This document shows, in pieces, positions 12,049-24,740 of a stretch of DNA of 64,000 bases (positions are counted from its first letter, which is position 1; every line of letters begins with the position of its first letter). The translations under genes and the position numbers were made by a program. The stretch is taken from the NCBI RefSeq assembly GCF_022201045.2, contig NC_068562.1, positions 2,480,001-2,544,000 on the forward strand, given 5' to 3'. This stretch comes from Citrus sinensis. Taxonomy: Eukaryota > Streptophyta > Magnoliopsida > Sapindales > Rutaceae. Below the pieces are notes generated by a model. That model had not been told where the DNA came from, made no database searches, and saw nothing but the letters and a program-made list of their open reading frames with translations.

Positions 12049-14749
12049 TCCTTAATGTTTACAAAAGCCCAACAGCGTAACCCACGGCCAGAGAATAATT
12101 CACATTTGACAACAACCATACACTTTTTTCAATCAATTTCGAAGGTTCTAGCACCCATTCATCTTCCAAATTGATTGCAAAATCAAAATGAAGTCAAAGT
12201 GACACAAGTCTCCAATTTCTCATGGGAAGCCGGGCAGGGCCCGACATCATGAAGAAGCAAATGAGGCTTCATAATTGATTGAATTTGTGCATGCCTTTTT
12301 AGTTTTTCCTAAAGGAAAGAGGAAAGAAATTTTTTAAAAAACCAAAAAGGTTGGAATTAACAGTGATTGATACGCCTGGACCCAAGAGGAACTATTCCAA
12401 ATAATCGATGATCTAGCTTTTAGCAGATGGGACTTGGAGTATAACGATCTGAAATGCCTGACCAATTTTGGAGTTCACCCGGGACAACTTGGGTTGGAGC
12501 TGCACATTTCAGCGCAGAGTCAGAGTGAATTATGAAAAATTCTTGCCACATGAAGTAATCAGTCTGCCTTTGTGGTTGAACCCCGGAATCAGGTTCCTTA
12601 TGAAAACATGTACTGTGTCTAGAAGCACAAAAATGGCAATTATTCGTCATTGCGGCCAAAGTTGTTTAGCAACATTTCTATTTTCTATTATTTAATGGAA
12701 TTAAAGAAAACTGAGATTGTCCAAAAAAAAAAAAATAATGAAAACTGAGTTTTTTTTTTTTTCTTTTTCGATTCATGAGATTGAAAAGTAAATCCTGAAA
12801 TTGATATCGAGTTTTGCTTACCTGCCACTGTTTGTAAAATTTATAAATAATTTTAGGTTTCGTTTAATGTACCTTTACAAATAGAGCGTATTTAAGTAAA
12901 ATTTTTATTAATTGAATTTTTATGAAAGAATTTTGTCAATGAGAATTTTAATACGTAAGTTTTTAAAATGATGTTACGAAAGAAATAAAATAAGATTGTT
13001 GATGAATTAAAAAATATTTTTAATATTTAAAAATAATAATCTCTACTCTTAAAAATTTTTAATTTAAATTTTTATAGTAAAAATAAAATAATTTATTTAA
13101 TCTTTAAAATTATACTAAAAAAATCAAACAACACTAAAAAAATTTAAAAAAAATATATAAAATTAAATAAACATTTATCATCATTAAATAATTCTTACCG
13201 ACAGATGTTAGTTGGGGGTAAGCCTGCTAGACTGGTTGTTGCAGCAACATCATTAGAATGGGGACGTTATTGAAAACGCTACAACTTTTGCCCCCGTCAA
13301 TGTCGAGAAATAAAAGAGGGAATCGCCTTTTCCAGCTGAGGATGGTGTTAAAGTTGAGAGCTTATTTAAAAGACTCAGAAATATTCACTGCTTCAATTTC
13401 TTCGCAATCCACCTTTGAAGTGGGCAACAAAAACTGTGCGAATGAGAAACAACAATGCCTTGTAGTTTTCACTTTTCAGTTTGGCAGCATGAAAATTACA
13501 GGAGAGGTGAATAAATTTGCCGGGACAAAAGACATGAGAAAAATTATTGCCATGAGAAAAAAGTTCTGAACTTTCTGAGAAAAAAATGTGGCTGAAAACC
13601 CATAAAAGTTATAAGCAGTTGTTTGACCTTTTTTTTTTTTTTTCCAATTTTTCAATTATTACTATCTATCTATCTATGTAGCATATAATATATAGATATA
13701 GCTCTAAAATCTATCTCAGCAATAATTAGGAGTATGTTGTGTTCTTAAATTTGATGTGTGGCAAATGTATGAATAATTCCAAGAATTAGGAATTTATGTT
13801 GTGATTTATTCTATGATGCCATAATTTATTAATATTGTAATGAGACAAAAGACTTCTAAAATTAATATAAAATTTATAAGTAGTAAGTGTAAAATAATTT
13901 GAGGGAAGGGCACAGGTCGGGTTTGGCTGGTTTCAACTCAAGCCGAACCCGAACTCAATCAATCGGGTTGAGATTTTCTCAATACGTAGCTGGTCTAAGC
14001 ATGAACAGAAACTGAGTCGAACCGCACCAGAAATTTCGTCTCGGTTTGGCTTGGGTTCGTTGGTTTGGACAGAAAAAAGCATCTCTATATCTATCAAACA
14101 ACAACCAACCCAACCAAAGATTAAAAACAAGAAATCTAAGTAATTGAAAGGAAAATAATCATAACTAAAGAGAAGAAGAAGGAGAAAACTGAAGTGAAAA
14201 AGAACAAAAGTTGGTGACGGAAGGAAGACGATGGACAATGGTGAAACTTGACATACGATAGAGGAAAGAGGCATGGCTTATGGCGGCAACATCTTTAACT
14301 TTTATAGGGTTTTTTTAATTTTAATTAGGTTTAGATAGGTAACCATAGGGTGTAGATGATTCTATTGTAACTTTAGCAAGCAATTAATAAAAGCTCGACA
14401 CGTGGCTTAAAATGCAGGAAAATATGAAAAAACTTTAAAACCATGAGTTTTGATAGTATTATGAAATTAAATTTGAAAACCGCACGATTTTAAAATTTTC
14501 TCGAATTTTTCCGTACTTTAAAATTCTGAATTGAAAAAATCTTTTATATTTGTTGTGTGTGTGTAGTTAGTTTGGTCATGTTTAGTCGGTTTGCAATTTT
14601 TTAAATAGATTCCAAATCGAAGACATTCGGGTTCAACTTTTATAAACCGTGGTCCAATCCGAATAAAATAGATACCAACCCAATCAATTGGAATTGATCG
14701 GATCGAAATAGATCGATCGGGTTTGGTTAAAATCCTCAACCCTAAAAAT

Positions 14750-15560
14750 AAAACATAAATTATATAAATGGAACATAAGACTTGTAAATAGAATATAAAC
14801 TAAGTAAATTAATATAGGAGTAGTAATTATTGTATTATTATTGGTAAAAAACAAGAACTTACAATTGTAACATAAAGCTTGTAAATCAACATAACGTGTA
14901 AAATAAACATAAATTATGTAAATGGAACATAAGCCTTATACAAAAAAAAGATAAGTGGTAAATTTGTGTATTAATAGTAAACAAAAAAAGGCTGCAAATG
15001 TAGCGTAAAAATTATAAATTAAATTAAATGCAAGATAACACATAAATTAAGTAAATAGAATATAAAACTTATAAATTGAAGGTAAAATTAATTAATTAAT
15101 AAATGGGTGATGAATTGGCCTTAAGATTTGTGAAAAACTTTAAAAAAATAATATAAAACTTGTAAATCACATTAGGTATAAAATGAAACATAAATTTTGG
15201 AAATCACACATAAGAATAGCATGTGCAAGGTAAAACAATTAAGTTAATATAGAAGTAGCGAATTGGTCCTTAAAATATATATTTAGACAATAAAGACTTG
15301 GAAAAATGAAAGAAAAATATTAGATTAATAATGGTGAAATAAAATATAAACTATGTAAATGGAATATATGACTTGTAAATAGAAGATAAAACAAGTAAAT
15401 TAATAGAAAAGTAGTAACTTAGTGTATTACTAGTAAATGAAACAAAAATTTATAAATATAATATAAAATTTATAGATCAATATTAATTGTAAAATAAACA
15501 TATATTTTATAGATCACACCTAAAAATTGTCAATACATGGTAAAATAAATTAATATATTA
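14750..15560. repeat. Diverged AT-rich tandem array, period about 133-156 bp
   Basis: The word ACATAAATT(A)TGTAAAT, or close variants, recurs at about 14753, 14907, 15040, 15188, 15344 and 15498. It is followed each time by variants of GGAACATAAGACTTGTAAATAGAA and TAATATAGAAGTAGTAA. Spacings are 154, 133, 148, 156 and 154 bp. It is a strongly degraded minisatellite- or satellite-like array with no coding frame. Confidence 0.6.
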
Positions 15561-16636
15561 AAAAAATAAAAACTCATTCTAATATTGACTACCTTATATA
15601 ATTATTAATTTTGTTTCTAAATTGAATAATAATAGTTTTGGGTTTATGTCATGCATATGATAACATACGTGAAACTTTATTAAGAATAAAGTTTATTTTT
15701 AAAATTGAATTTTGAAAAACTATTCTTTAATATTTATCAAAGGTGCAATAAGATGAGGTGATTTTGTATCATTCTAAGTTTCTAACCTCCTTATTAGCAA
15801 AACCCAAATGGTCTCTAAGTACAAGTAAGGAGAAAAGTTTCATACTACATAAAATATTATCCACATCAAGATAAATAGTTTTCCTTAAATAACCTGTGTA
15901 GTAAACAAATACGATGATAGAAAATGAAAAAAAATTATAAATGTCCTAAAATGAATATAAAATTTATACTTAAACTAATTCAATAAAATTTATTCTAATT
16001 GTTTTCATAAAATCTTATTTTTTGTTTTTACTTGATGAGTATTTTTTTTTCTTTGTTTATGCAATGTAAACGAATAAAATATTTTCTCACTAAAATTATG
16101 TAGAAGTCATGTTAAGGTATATTTTTAATTTTTTTTAATAATTAACAACTAGATCATTTTATGATGCCATGCCTAATGTTAATTTATAAATTTATGTTAT
16201 TCTTATAAGTGTTTGTTTGTTTGTAATTTTAAAACACCAACTTATCACTCTTCTATTAATTAATTTATTTTATCTTTCATTCTAATTTTATGTATAATTT
16301 TAAAAAATTATATTTTAAAAAATTATTCATGCCGTAATTTCATGACATCATCAAATTTTCCTTTATCGTTGACATGATTTGCAATGTTAAAGAATCTTTT
16401 GTAATAGAAGTAATGGACTTTTAACATATCATTGTCTGAAAAAGGACCTTCAGGTAAAGAGTAAAAGCATGGAAAGCTAATCATGCTTCGTAGATAATTT
16501 AAGCAGACAAACATAAAATACTTCCCACAGTATAAGTTAGCAATAAGAAATAAGAAATTTCAAATGTACATATTTACAATTTTTGAATAAATTGAATTCA
16601 AATAAATTTTTAGAACAATTGACTCCTCCTCACTTA

Positions 16637-17426
16637 TGCTGTGTTTACTTTTTGGATTGGAGTGAGAATCTTGAGGAGTGGGAATCCTTGGATTAGGACT
16701 GTGGAGTGGGAGTGGAAATGGGTTGTTTACTTAGACTAAATGAAAGTATGGATTGTCAATCAGAATCCCAATTATTTGTTTACTTTGTCTTGGATTGAGA
16801 GTAAATTGTTTTAAATTATAATTTTATCCTTATGTACAGAATTATAATTTGTAATTAAAAAATTAATAAAAAATATATTTGGAAAATAAAATAAATATTT
16901 TATTATATTTATAAATTAATAATAATTACTAATATTCTTTAATTATGTAAATCATAATTTTTTATTAATTTAAATTTAAATTATGTGAATAAAAATTATT
17001 AATAATAGCAACACAAATGAAATATTATTATTGATAATATAGTACAAAATTAATATTTTTTTAGAATAAAATATTTATTATTATTAAATAAATAATTAAT
17101 ATTTATTAAAATTAATGTTTAATATTATTAATTTAAATATAATATTTATTTATTTTTATTTTATTAAATTTAATAAATATGATATTATTTATTTTATTAA
17201 ATTTTATTTATTTATTTTAATTTTAATTATAAGGATAAAATGGGAAGAGGGGGGAGTGGATTCCCACTCCCACCTCCTCTCATGGGAGTGGGAATCCCAC
17301 TCCCCACTCCAAAATTGAGTGGGATCCACAGATTCCCACTTCTACTCTCCCCTTTTTTAAGGTAAGTAAACATGGAGTGGGAGGAATCCATACTCCACAC
17401 TCCCACTCCAGCAAGTAAACACTATC
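16637..17426. mobile_element. Tourist-like (PIF/Harbinger-type) non-autonomous element, about 790 bp
   Basis: The left end TGCTGTGTTTACTT and the right end AAGTAAACACTATC form an imperfect terminal inverted repeat sharing GTGTTTACTT. Subterminal GGAGTGGGA-rich words on the left are mirrored as TCCCACTCC on the right. TTA flanks both sides (16634-16636 and 17427-17429), as expected for PIF/Harbinger insertion, although three bases can match by chance. The interior is AT-rich and encodes no transposase. Confidence 0.6.
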
Positions 17427-18485
17427 TTAGTTCATTGTTAAAGTGAGTAATTGAGTGACTTTTTTACTTGTGGAAGTGAAATTTATTTTCTAGCTATCGG
17501 TAGAATTTTAATCTGGATTTCAACTATACTATAGAATGTTCTGTCAATACCTTTATCCAACTATAATTAAATTTGTAATTTAATAATTAAATTATAATAA
17601 TAATAATATGAATAATAAATAATGATGTAATATGAGATTACATTGTGTGCTACAAGGTGAAAAGTTACTCATGATATCGCACATGTTTTTTTTTTTTTTC
17701 TTATTGTTAAAAGAACTATGGTATGTTTAATCAAGGGTGAAGTTGTTATACCCAAATAAGGGAATAAAATTTTAAAAAATAATGTGGAATTGTAATGAAG
17801 CGTGGTGGCTGTTTGGGATTTGCAAGAAGAGTTGCATCTGGCTCTTGATAAGTCAATCCCATCCTTGTGGCAACCTCTAGTAGCAGGATAAGCCATAAGG
17901 GGAAAATGTTTTATCCTTTTAAGGGTGAAACCTCGACTTCTAACGTTAATCTTCTTTAAGAATGATAGTGAAATGCCAAAGCCGAGTCTTAGATATGAAG
18001 TCACTTTCAAAAGGGTGGATTATTGCACCGAGACATAAGCGCATTACTTCTAGCCTTCCACATTCAAATGTGGCCATGACTCATAAAGATAAGGAATAAA
18101 CGCTACGAGTGATTTCTAAAGAGTAAACATAATCATGCTAAATATGAAAAATGTTTGCATCCAATGACATTTGACATGTTGTAAATTTATTGATATTAAT
18201 CAGTTCAATGGGTCCAGCATCAGTTCAATTCTTTTAAATTATAAAATTAAATACAAGATCTCAATCGAATTATTAAATATACAAGTTGTAATTTTGAAAA
18301 GTAAAGCACATAATACAAGAGTTTTTTTTTTCATTTTTTTTGGGTGCTATTTACACCCTAAAAGATACTATAAATACCCATATTTAATCAATGTTTTTAC
18401 TATTTTAACTCCATATTTATGATGAGAACGTACATAAGCGCAAATTTGCACATTTAAGATTACAAAAGCTGTGGGATAACATGTT

Positions 18486-19240
18486 GGTCCTGTTTGGGAT
18501 TGAGGTTGAAATTTAATAAGCTGCTTATTTCATAATTTTTGATAAAAATAATGTTCGGTAAATTTTATAAAAGCAGCTCATAATTTCCTCCATTTCATCA
18601 GTAGCTTTAAAAAGCATGTACATGATTGCTTTTAATAAGCAGCTTATTTAATAAACTACTATGTCTTTTTAAAATACCTATTATAACCCTAATATTTTAA
18701 TAAAAAGATAATATATCTTACTTATTCATAAATCCTAAATATAAATCATTAGATATTACCGTCACAATTTAGTATCACAATATTAATGGCTCTAGATCCC
18801 AAGAAATGGAAAATTTGAGGAATTTTATAGTAAAAAGTTTATTGTGAACGTAATACATATTACTTTTTATTTTATTTATATTATGTAAAATTATAAAATT
18901 TTATCATATTTTATGGAACAGATTATGAAGTTCTTCACATTTTTCTTAATGGGGTTTTTTTATTGTAGTTTTACATATTTAAGAAAAAAATATGTCTAAA
19001 CAATTTATTAAACATAAAATAAAAGGCAATTATAAAAGTATATCTATTTTGGTCATTATATAATACAAAAGTACTTTAATAATAAGATTTATCAAACTCA
19101 TGTACTATACTTTTCAAACTCACAGTAACCAAAACGACACAGTTTACTAAATACCAAGCTATTTTTTTAATAAGTAACTTATTTAATTTACACAGCACAA
19201 GCAGCTTATTTCATCAGACTCAGCAATCCCAAATTGGCCC
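18486..19240. mobile_element. MITE-like element with TIRs, about 755 bp
   Basis: The left end GGTCCTGTTTGGGATTGAGG is matched by the reverse complement of the right end, GGGCCAATTTGGGATTGCTG. Inner words AATAAGCTGCTTATTTC and AGCAGCTTATTTCAT are also mirrored. No clean target duplication was found. The end resembles that of the element at 39019-39302. No coding capacity is seen. Confidence 0.55.
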
Positions 19241-19244
19241 GATG

Positions 19245-22200
19245 TATGAGAAATAACATCGTTTATCTAAAAAGAAAAAAAAAACTAGAGCAATCGACGC
19301 TCTGTTTTCTTTTTTAATCATAAAATGAAGAAAAAGGACTTGAGATTTCAAATTTTGCTTTATTAAGATTTACAAAATAAAATCTGTATTGAAAAGCAAA
19401 TGGACGGATGAGGGACAGGATGGCTTAAGCCTAATCCCAATAAACTACGAGTGGTGATGGCAAAAATCAAAATAGTGATTGAAAGAACAGCCGTCCATCA
19501 AAGCATGAAGTGAAAAGAAAAAAAGAATAAAACTGAAGAGGGCCCTAAATGATGCCTAAAATAATGGATAGTTTGAATTTAGAAATGGGAAAGGGCAATC
19601 CTAGTCAATGCAAGAGATGATCAATTGGGTGGAAGATTCGATGCCGGCTTTTCGGTTGTATTCTTAGTTCATGCATTTGTTTAATCTCAATCTTATCATC
19701 ATTTGCTTTAAATTAACAAAATTACAATATTATTAAACTCAACTCTACTCTAAATTTGCTCCCTTCCTTGACCGGGGAACGCTTATTAATACCAAATCAG
19801 TCCACCCACGCCAAGCTCTTTAAGATCAAAATTCTCTTTAGGATCAAAATTTTCCTTCGATTATAGAAGTACTTGGAAAAAGTGATATTGACGACGTTGT
19901 TATTTGTCGATATCTCAATCCCATGTATACTTGGTTGTCACTGATTTTATTTCACAATGGTTTTCAATTAATTTCGATTAAAAAAAGTCTCTAGTATGTG
20001 TGTGTGTATATATTTGGTTTACATAACAAATTTTTATACATTATAAACATGATGTTATAAGTTGCGGATTAAGAAAATAAATTTAGTAGTTATTGATAAA
20101 GAGTGTAACGAAAAACTTAAATTTTTTTAGTAGAAGAATTGAAACTTGAGAGGAACTACACCAACAATATTGTGTTCTGATACTTCTGTTTATAGTGAAG
20201 ATCAAATTGTAAAGAGGATCACCGAGGACCCAATAATCAATGAATCTGTAATCAAAATTTATTTCCTTCCCACTCTATGGCTTTGAAAAATTTCTTCGTA
20301 ATTTTGCATTGTCCTTCTTGATGATGACGAGATATGATTTAATCCAAATCTTGTCGCATTCGTGATTAATTTTCTTAAAATCTTAACGTAACTAGCTGAA
20401 ATATTTTGGTAGGTACAAGTAGCCTGTGCTAGATTTTGTTTCAGCTTTTTATCATGTTTATTACGAAGAAGTAAATCAAGATTATTTCACATGCCCGTCC
20501 AATGGGAAACCCTAATGATTTTTTTTTTTTCAATTTATTCATTTTGAGAGTCTTTAATTTTATCGGATGTTTAATATCATCAAAAACACCTTTAAAATAA
20601 TAACCCCATTTATTTTTTTTTCTTCTTATTTCTTTCTATTATTTTAGGAAATAGTTTTATGATTTATCATCTCTTATTGAAGAAAAATGCCTATTTTTAC
20701 ATTTCTATTTGCGAGTTTTTAAATATATGTTTATTAAAAAAAAGTCATAAAAACAACTGATGAAGTTTTATTAATCAAAAGGCAATGATTATGTTGGAAA
20801 CGTTTTACCATGAAATATTTTTTCATAATTACTCGATTAAAGTGATAAATAATAAAAATACGTATTATAACTTTTTTGGTTTAAACCATCTAATTTCCGG
20901 CGACCGCATTGGGCCCCGACTAATTCGAATTTGGGGTGTAGTCACAGTTAAGGCTCTTTACCCCTCCCAAAGCATATTATAACTTTAATCATATAATTAC
21001 AAAAGAGTAGTATACAGTGAAACATCCCTACCATTGCCGAACCCTAATTAGAATTGCTTCAAAAGATATTAATGTGTATTCCAGAATTCTTACAAAGCAA
21101 GAATTGGAGAAAGTATCTACCCAGTACCCACGTGACTTTCTTTCTATATCTAAAGTACTATGCTTTTCAACATTCATTTCTGCTCATAATACGGGGGATT
21201 AACTTAACCAAATCCATTTAAAAAAATAACAATAAAAAATAAAACTAAAATAAAAAGGTGGCAATCGCACATGTTTTATCCCAGAGACCTAGGCCGCGTT
21301 TGGAAATCTCATTGGGTGGATAGAGCAAAAAGTTTAATGTGGGAATTGAAGCAGTTTGACTTTTCCATCCACTTGATAGAAACAAAACTAAAGGAGTTTA
21401 AACCCCACGCTAAACGACAAAGCATCCGATGGTCATGCATTCCGACATGCGGTGCCTCAACTCGACAAATACGCGGTAAATAAAAAGAGTTGGTGGACTT
21501 GGACAACAAAAGTATAACCCACTCCCACTTTTTAACCCCTCTAGTTAAACTATAATCAAAGCTGACTTGTCATCTAATTAATTATTCAATTAAAATTTTT
21601 AATTGAATTTCTTTTTGGTTTTCTACTTTCTACAAAAGGAGTAGGAGAGCTGAGCCTCAGGGTCAGAGGCAAGCAGCAAGCTATAAACCTAAAGACCGAA
21701 GCTCTGGCAGCTTTTCCCACGTCCACATATGAAATAATTTATTTTCTCACTCTGTATCTCTTGTACTGTTCATTTCTGATTTCATATCTCTGTACCCGTG
21801 TGTTCATTAGCAGTGAGGTGATGGCGCTAGATTTTGCGTGATCTCAAATGTCGGATTTGTGATGAGCTAGCTTCTCCGGACGTTTGATTTAATTCTGGTC
21901 GCTGGATCAAATGATCTCTGATGGTTGTTGTTTGGGCATCCCCTTTTATTTTTGCTTGTTTTGTATGTTAGAATAAGTTGGTTTTGGCCTTTGGGGAACT
22001 GGAGAGTAAAATTTGAAGCGGAAAGCTGATTGACAGTCTTGGGTAAATCATTTGAGTTCTTCGGGTACCGTGAGTTTTTTTGGGTGAGAGAGGGGGGGGA
22101 GACTGCATATCGTCACATATACCCGGTAGGTGTTTAAATGAAAAATAAAAAATAAACAAAACTGATTGACCAGTAGCTGAGAGAGTAGAGTAATAAGGCC

Positions 22201-22470
22201 ACACACTTATAAACAACCCTACAACAAAAGATTACACAACCCTAGGGGGGAAAAATATATACATATATATAGACGCACACATAGATATATCATAAAATAA
22301 AACGAAAATAAAGACTTTAAACTTTCTTCCTTTATTAAAAAGTTTTTCTTCAGAATTCTAAGATAAATACTCCAGATTTTCTCTCTTTTGTCCCGTTGTT
22401 TGATGTCAAAGAAACCCTAAACAAAGTCTTATCGTTTTTCAGTTAAAATATCAGCTCTCTGATTTTTCTC
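19245..22470. other. Intergenic spacer and probable IDD promoter/leader
   Basis: No gene is seen. A dispersed repeat sits at 20881-20980, and at 21290-21430 there is an imperfect GGCCGCGTTTGG...CTAAACG type element remnant. A TATATATAG stretch at 22263-22271 lies about 200 bp before the IDD start codon and could serve as its TATA box. Confidence 0.4.
20881..20980 (+). repeat. Dispersed repeat copy, related to 48185-48245
   Basis: The stretch containing CGCATTGGGCCCCGACTAATTC is similar to the reverse complement of about 48185-48245, which reads CACATTGGGTGCCGACTAATTC. Both follow an AAATCATTTGATATCCG or AAACCATCTAATTTCCG word. It is a short dispersed repeat of unknown class. Confidence 0.5.
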
Positions 22471-24740
22471 ATGCCGGTAGACTTGGAAAATTCCTCTACA
22501 GCTTCCGGTGAAGCTAGCGTCTCTTCTACTGGTAACCAAAACGCACCTCCCAAATCCACCAACAAGAAAAAGCGTAGCCTCCCTGGAACACCAGGTTCTT
22601 TTATTACACATGAATTTGATACTTTAATTTAATTAACTTCTTTTTGTTTTTGTTTTTGTTTTTGGTACATTTAATGAGTTATGATTTTTTTTCCACCAAA
22701 AAAAAAAAAAAATCAGATCCAGATGCAGAGGTGATCGCTCTGTCTCCTAAGACCCTCTTGGCTACCAACCGATTCGTGTGTGAAATCTGCAACAAAGGGT
22801 TTCAAAGAGACCAGAATTTGCAGCTTCATCGACGAGGCCATAACTTGCCTTGGAAATTGAGGCAGAGATCGAACAAAGAAGTGAAGAAGAGAGTTTATGT
22901 TTGTCCAGAAAAGTCTTGTGTTCATCACGATCCCACTAGAGCTTTAGGTGATCTTACTGGTATCAAGAAGCACTTTTGTAGAAAGCACGGGGAAAAGAAG
23001 TGGAAATGTGACAAGTGTTCTAAGAAATATGCTGTGCAGTCTGATTATAAAGCACACTCCAAAGTTTGTGGCACTAAAGAGTACAAATGCGATTGTGGGG
23101 CTGTATTTTCCAGGTCTTTGATAGATTCAATTTTCTGGTTTTTATTGCAGTTTTTGGGCGATTTAGTTCTGTAAATTGAAGTTTCTTTGTTTTCATTTAT
23201 TCTGTGCACGTAGGAGGGATAGCTTCATAACTCACAGAGCTTTCTGTGATATGCTGACAAAGGAGAGCGCCAAAGTTCAGAGTGAAGAACCAAATCTAAT
23301 TGAGGGAATGGTGAAGCCGAACACAGAATCCGACCCGAAAGTTCAGCCCGTTGATTCTTCTACTTCGACACCACCAACGGCAGTTCTGGCACCAGCGCTC
23401 ACAAAGTCAACTGCTGCTGTATCTTCCTCGGTTTCGCCAGGGCAGAGTTCAGGTATGAAATGAGCCAAAATGAGATTTTTTGATTCTTTGTTGGGGTTCG
23501 GTCGAATTTGATTTTTGTTAAATTAAAGTAATGAACCGCGAAATTTTCCGGCCTTTTCTCTCTCCGCTCTTTGTAGATCTTGGATTGTAGTTGTTTTTGT
23601 CTGTTACCGAGCTTTGTTGTTATCTGGATGTATTTATTACATACATCACACGGTCGAGTAAGCGATTGGGTCTGGGGAGAATTGAAGTGTAAGGCATATA
23701 AGCTTCTTATTGTGGTTTCCTTTCAATATGTCGTGTAAAGATAAAAGTTTTTAATCTTGCTAAAGAATTTCTTGTGGTTCAAACGTTATGGAAGGAAGAA
23801 AGAGATGTGATCTAGAGAAAGAAAACCATTAGTGATTTTCCTTTTTGTTCTAAAGTTCTCTGTAAAGAAAAACGTACCTTTCAATGTTTGTATGTTTAAA
23901 GTAGTGGGTTTGGAGAAAGGGAAATAAAAATTTTCCATTTTCTTTTTTGCTTGTTTTTCAGAGATGCCTGAAAATTCCCCACAAGTTGTAGAAGAAGCAC
24001 CCCTTTCAGCTGCCTTAAATGGAAGCTGTAGCAGCAGCAGCAGCTCAAGCGGCACTGGAACTAAAAGTAGCAGTGTATTTGCAAGCTTATTTGCTTCCTC
24101 AACTGCATCAGCAACCTTGCAACCTTCTCAAACCCCTGTACTTACTGACTTAATGAGAGCCATGGCTCCACCTGAACGCCCAACTGATGTGGGTTCCTCT
24201 TCATCAACAGATCCTATTGCCTTGTGCCTCTCAACCAACCCTGGTTCATCAATATTTGGAAGTGGGGGGCAAGAACCTAGGCAGTATTCACAGCCAGCTA
24301 TGTCTGCCACTGCACTACTTCAAAAGGCTGCTCAAATGGGCGCTGCTGCATCTAATGCTACATTGCTTCGTGGATTTGGGATAGTCTCATCTTCTTCATC
24401 AGCATCTGCTCATGAAGACAGTGTTCGATGGAGTGAGAGGTCGTTTGAGTCCGACAACGTATCTCTTCCGGGCCTTGGTCTTGGGCTGCCTTGTGAAGGA
24501 AGTTCTGGATTGAAGGAATTGATGATGGGAACACCTTCTGTGTTTGGTCCCAACAAGCCCACGCTTGATTTTCTTGGACTAGGGATGGCTGCTGGTGGTG
24601 CCACCCCCGGTGTTGGTCGATCAGCTCTGGTTCCACCTGCTGGTGGTGCTCTTGACGTGGCAGCACGTGCAGCATCACTTGGAGGAGGAGGGGGAGGAGG
24701 AGGAGAGATTGCTGGCAAAGACATAGGAACTAGCTCTTGA
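22471..24740 (+). CDS. INDETERMINATE-domain (IDD) C2H2 zinc-finger transcription factor, IDD2/GAF1-like
   Basis: Exons 22471-22594, 22717-23113, 23214-23452 and 23962-24740 join to 512 residues. The start MPVDLENSS and an early basic KKKR signal are typical of the group. Four zinc fingers of the ID domain follow: C63/C66/H79/H83, C104/C109/H127/H132, C139/C142/H155/C159 and C166/C168/H181/C185. NRFVCEICNKGFQRDQNLQLH and FSRRDSFITHRAFC frame the domain. The C-terminal part has Ser-rich stretches, MSATALLQKAAQMGA and a TLDFLGLG motif like the IDD TRDFLG box. IDD proteins bind DNA in the nucleus, and IDD2/GAF1 works with DELLA proteins in gibberellin responses; placement beside IDD2 rests on the N-terminus. 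Residue 152 is Tyr where I recall Trp in the SDWKAHSK motif. Confidence 0.93.

Larger units (their letters stand above)
10032..16630. other. Repeat-rich intergenic region
   Basis: Beyond the RPC5 leader I find only the repeats listed separately. Short open frames at 12420-12700 and 13258-13569 have no recognisable motif or splice context. At 13915-14070 and 14570-14740 there are degenerate GGGTTTGG/CAACCC-type words, common in old plant repeats, flanking a lower-complexity core. Confidence 0.5.

Noticed and set aside
12420..12700. Overlapping frames on both strands with Cys/His residues
   Set aside because: No zinc-finger spacing and no recognised family; may be a decayed fragment but I cannot support it.
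13258..13569. 103-codon plus-strand frame
   Set aside because: No motif, no splice sites, odd composition; likely chance in spacer.
17669..18010. 113-codon minus-strand frame
   Set aside because: No motif; DNA has the look of an old repeat, not of an exon.
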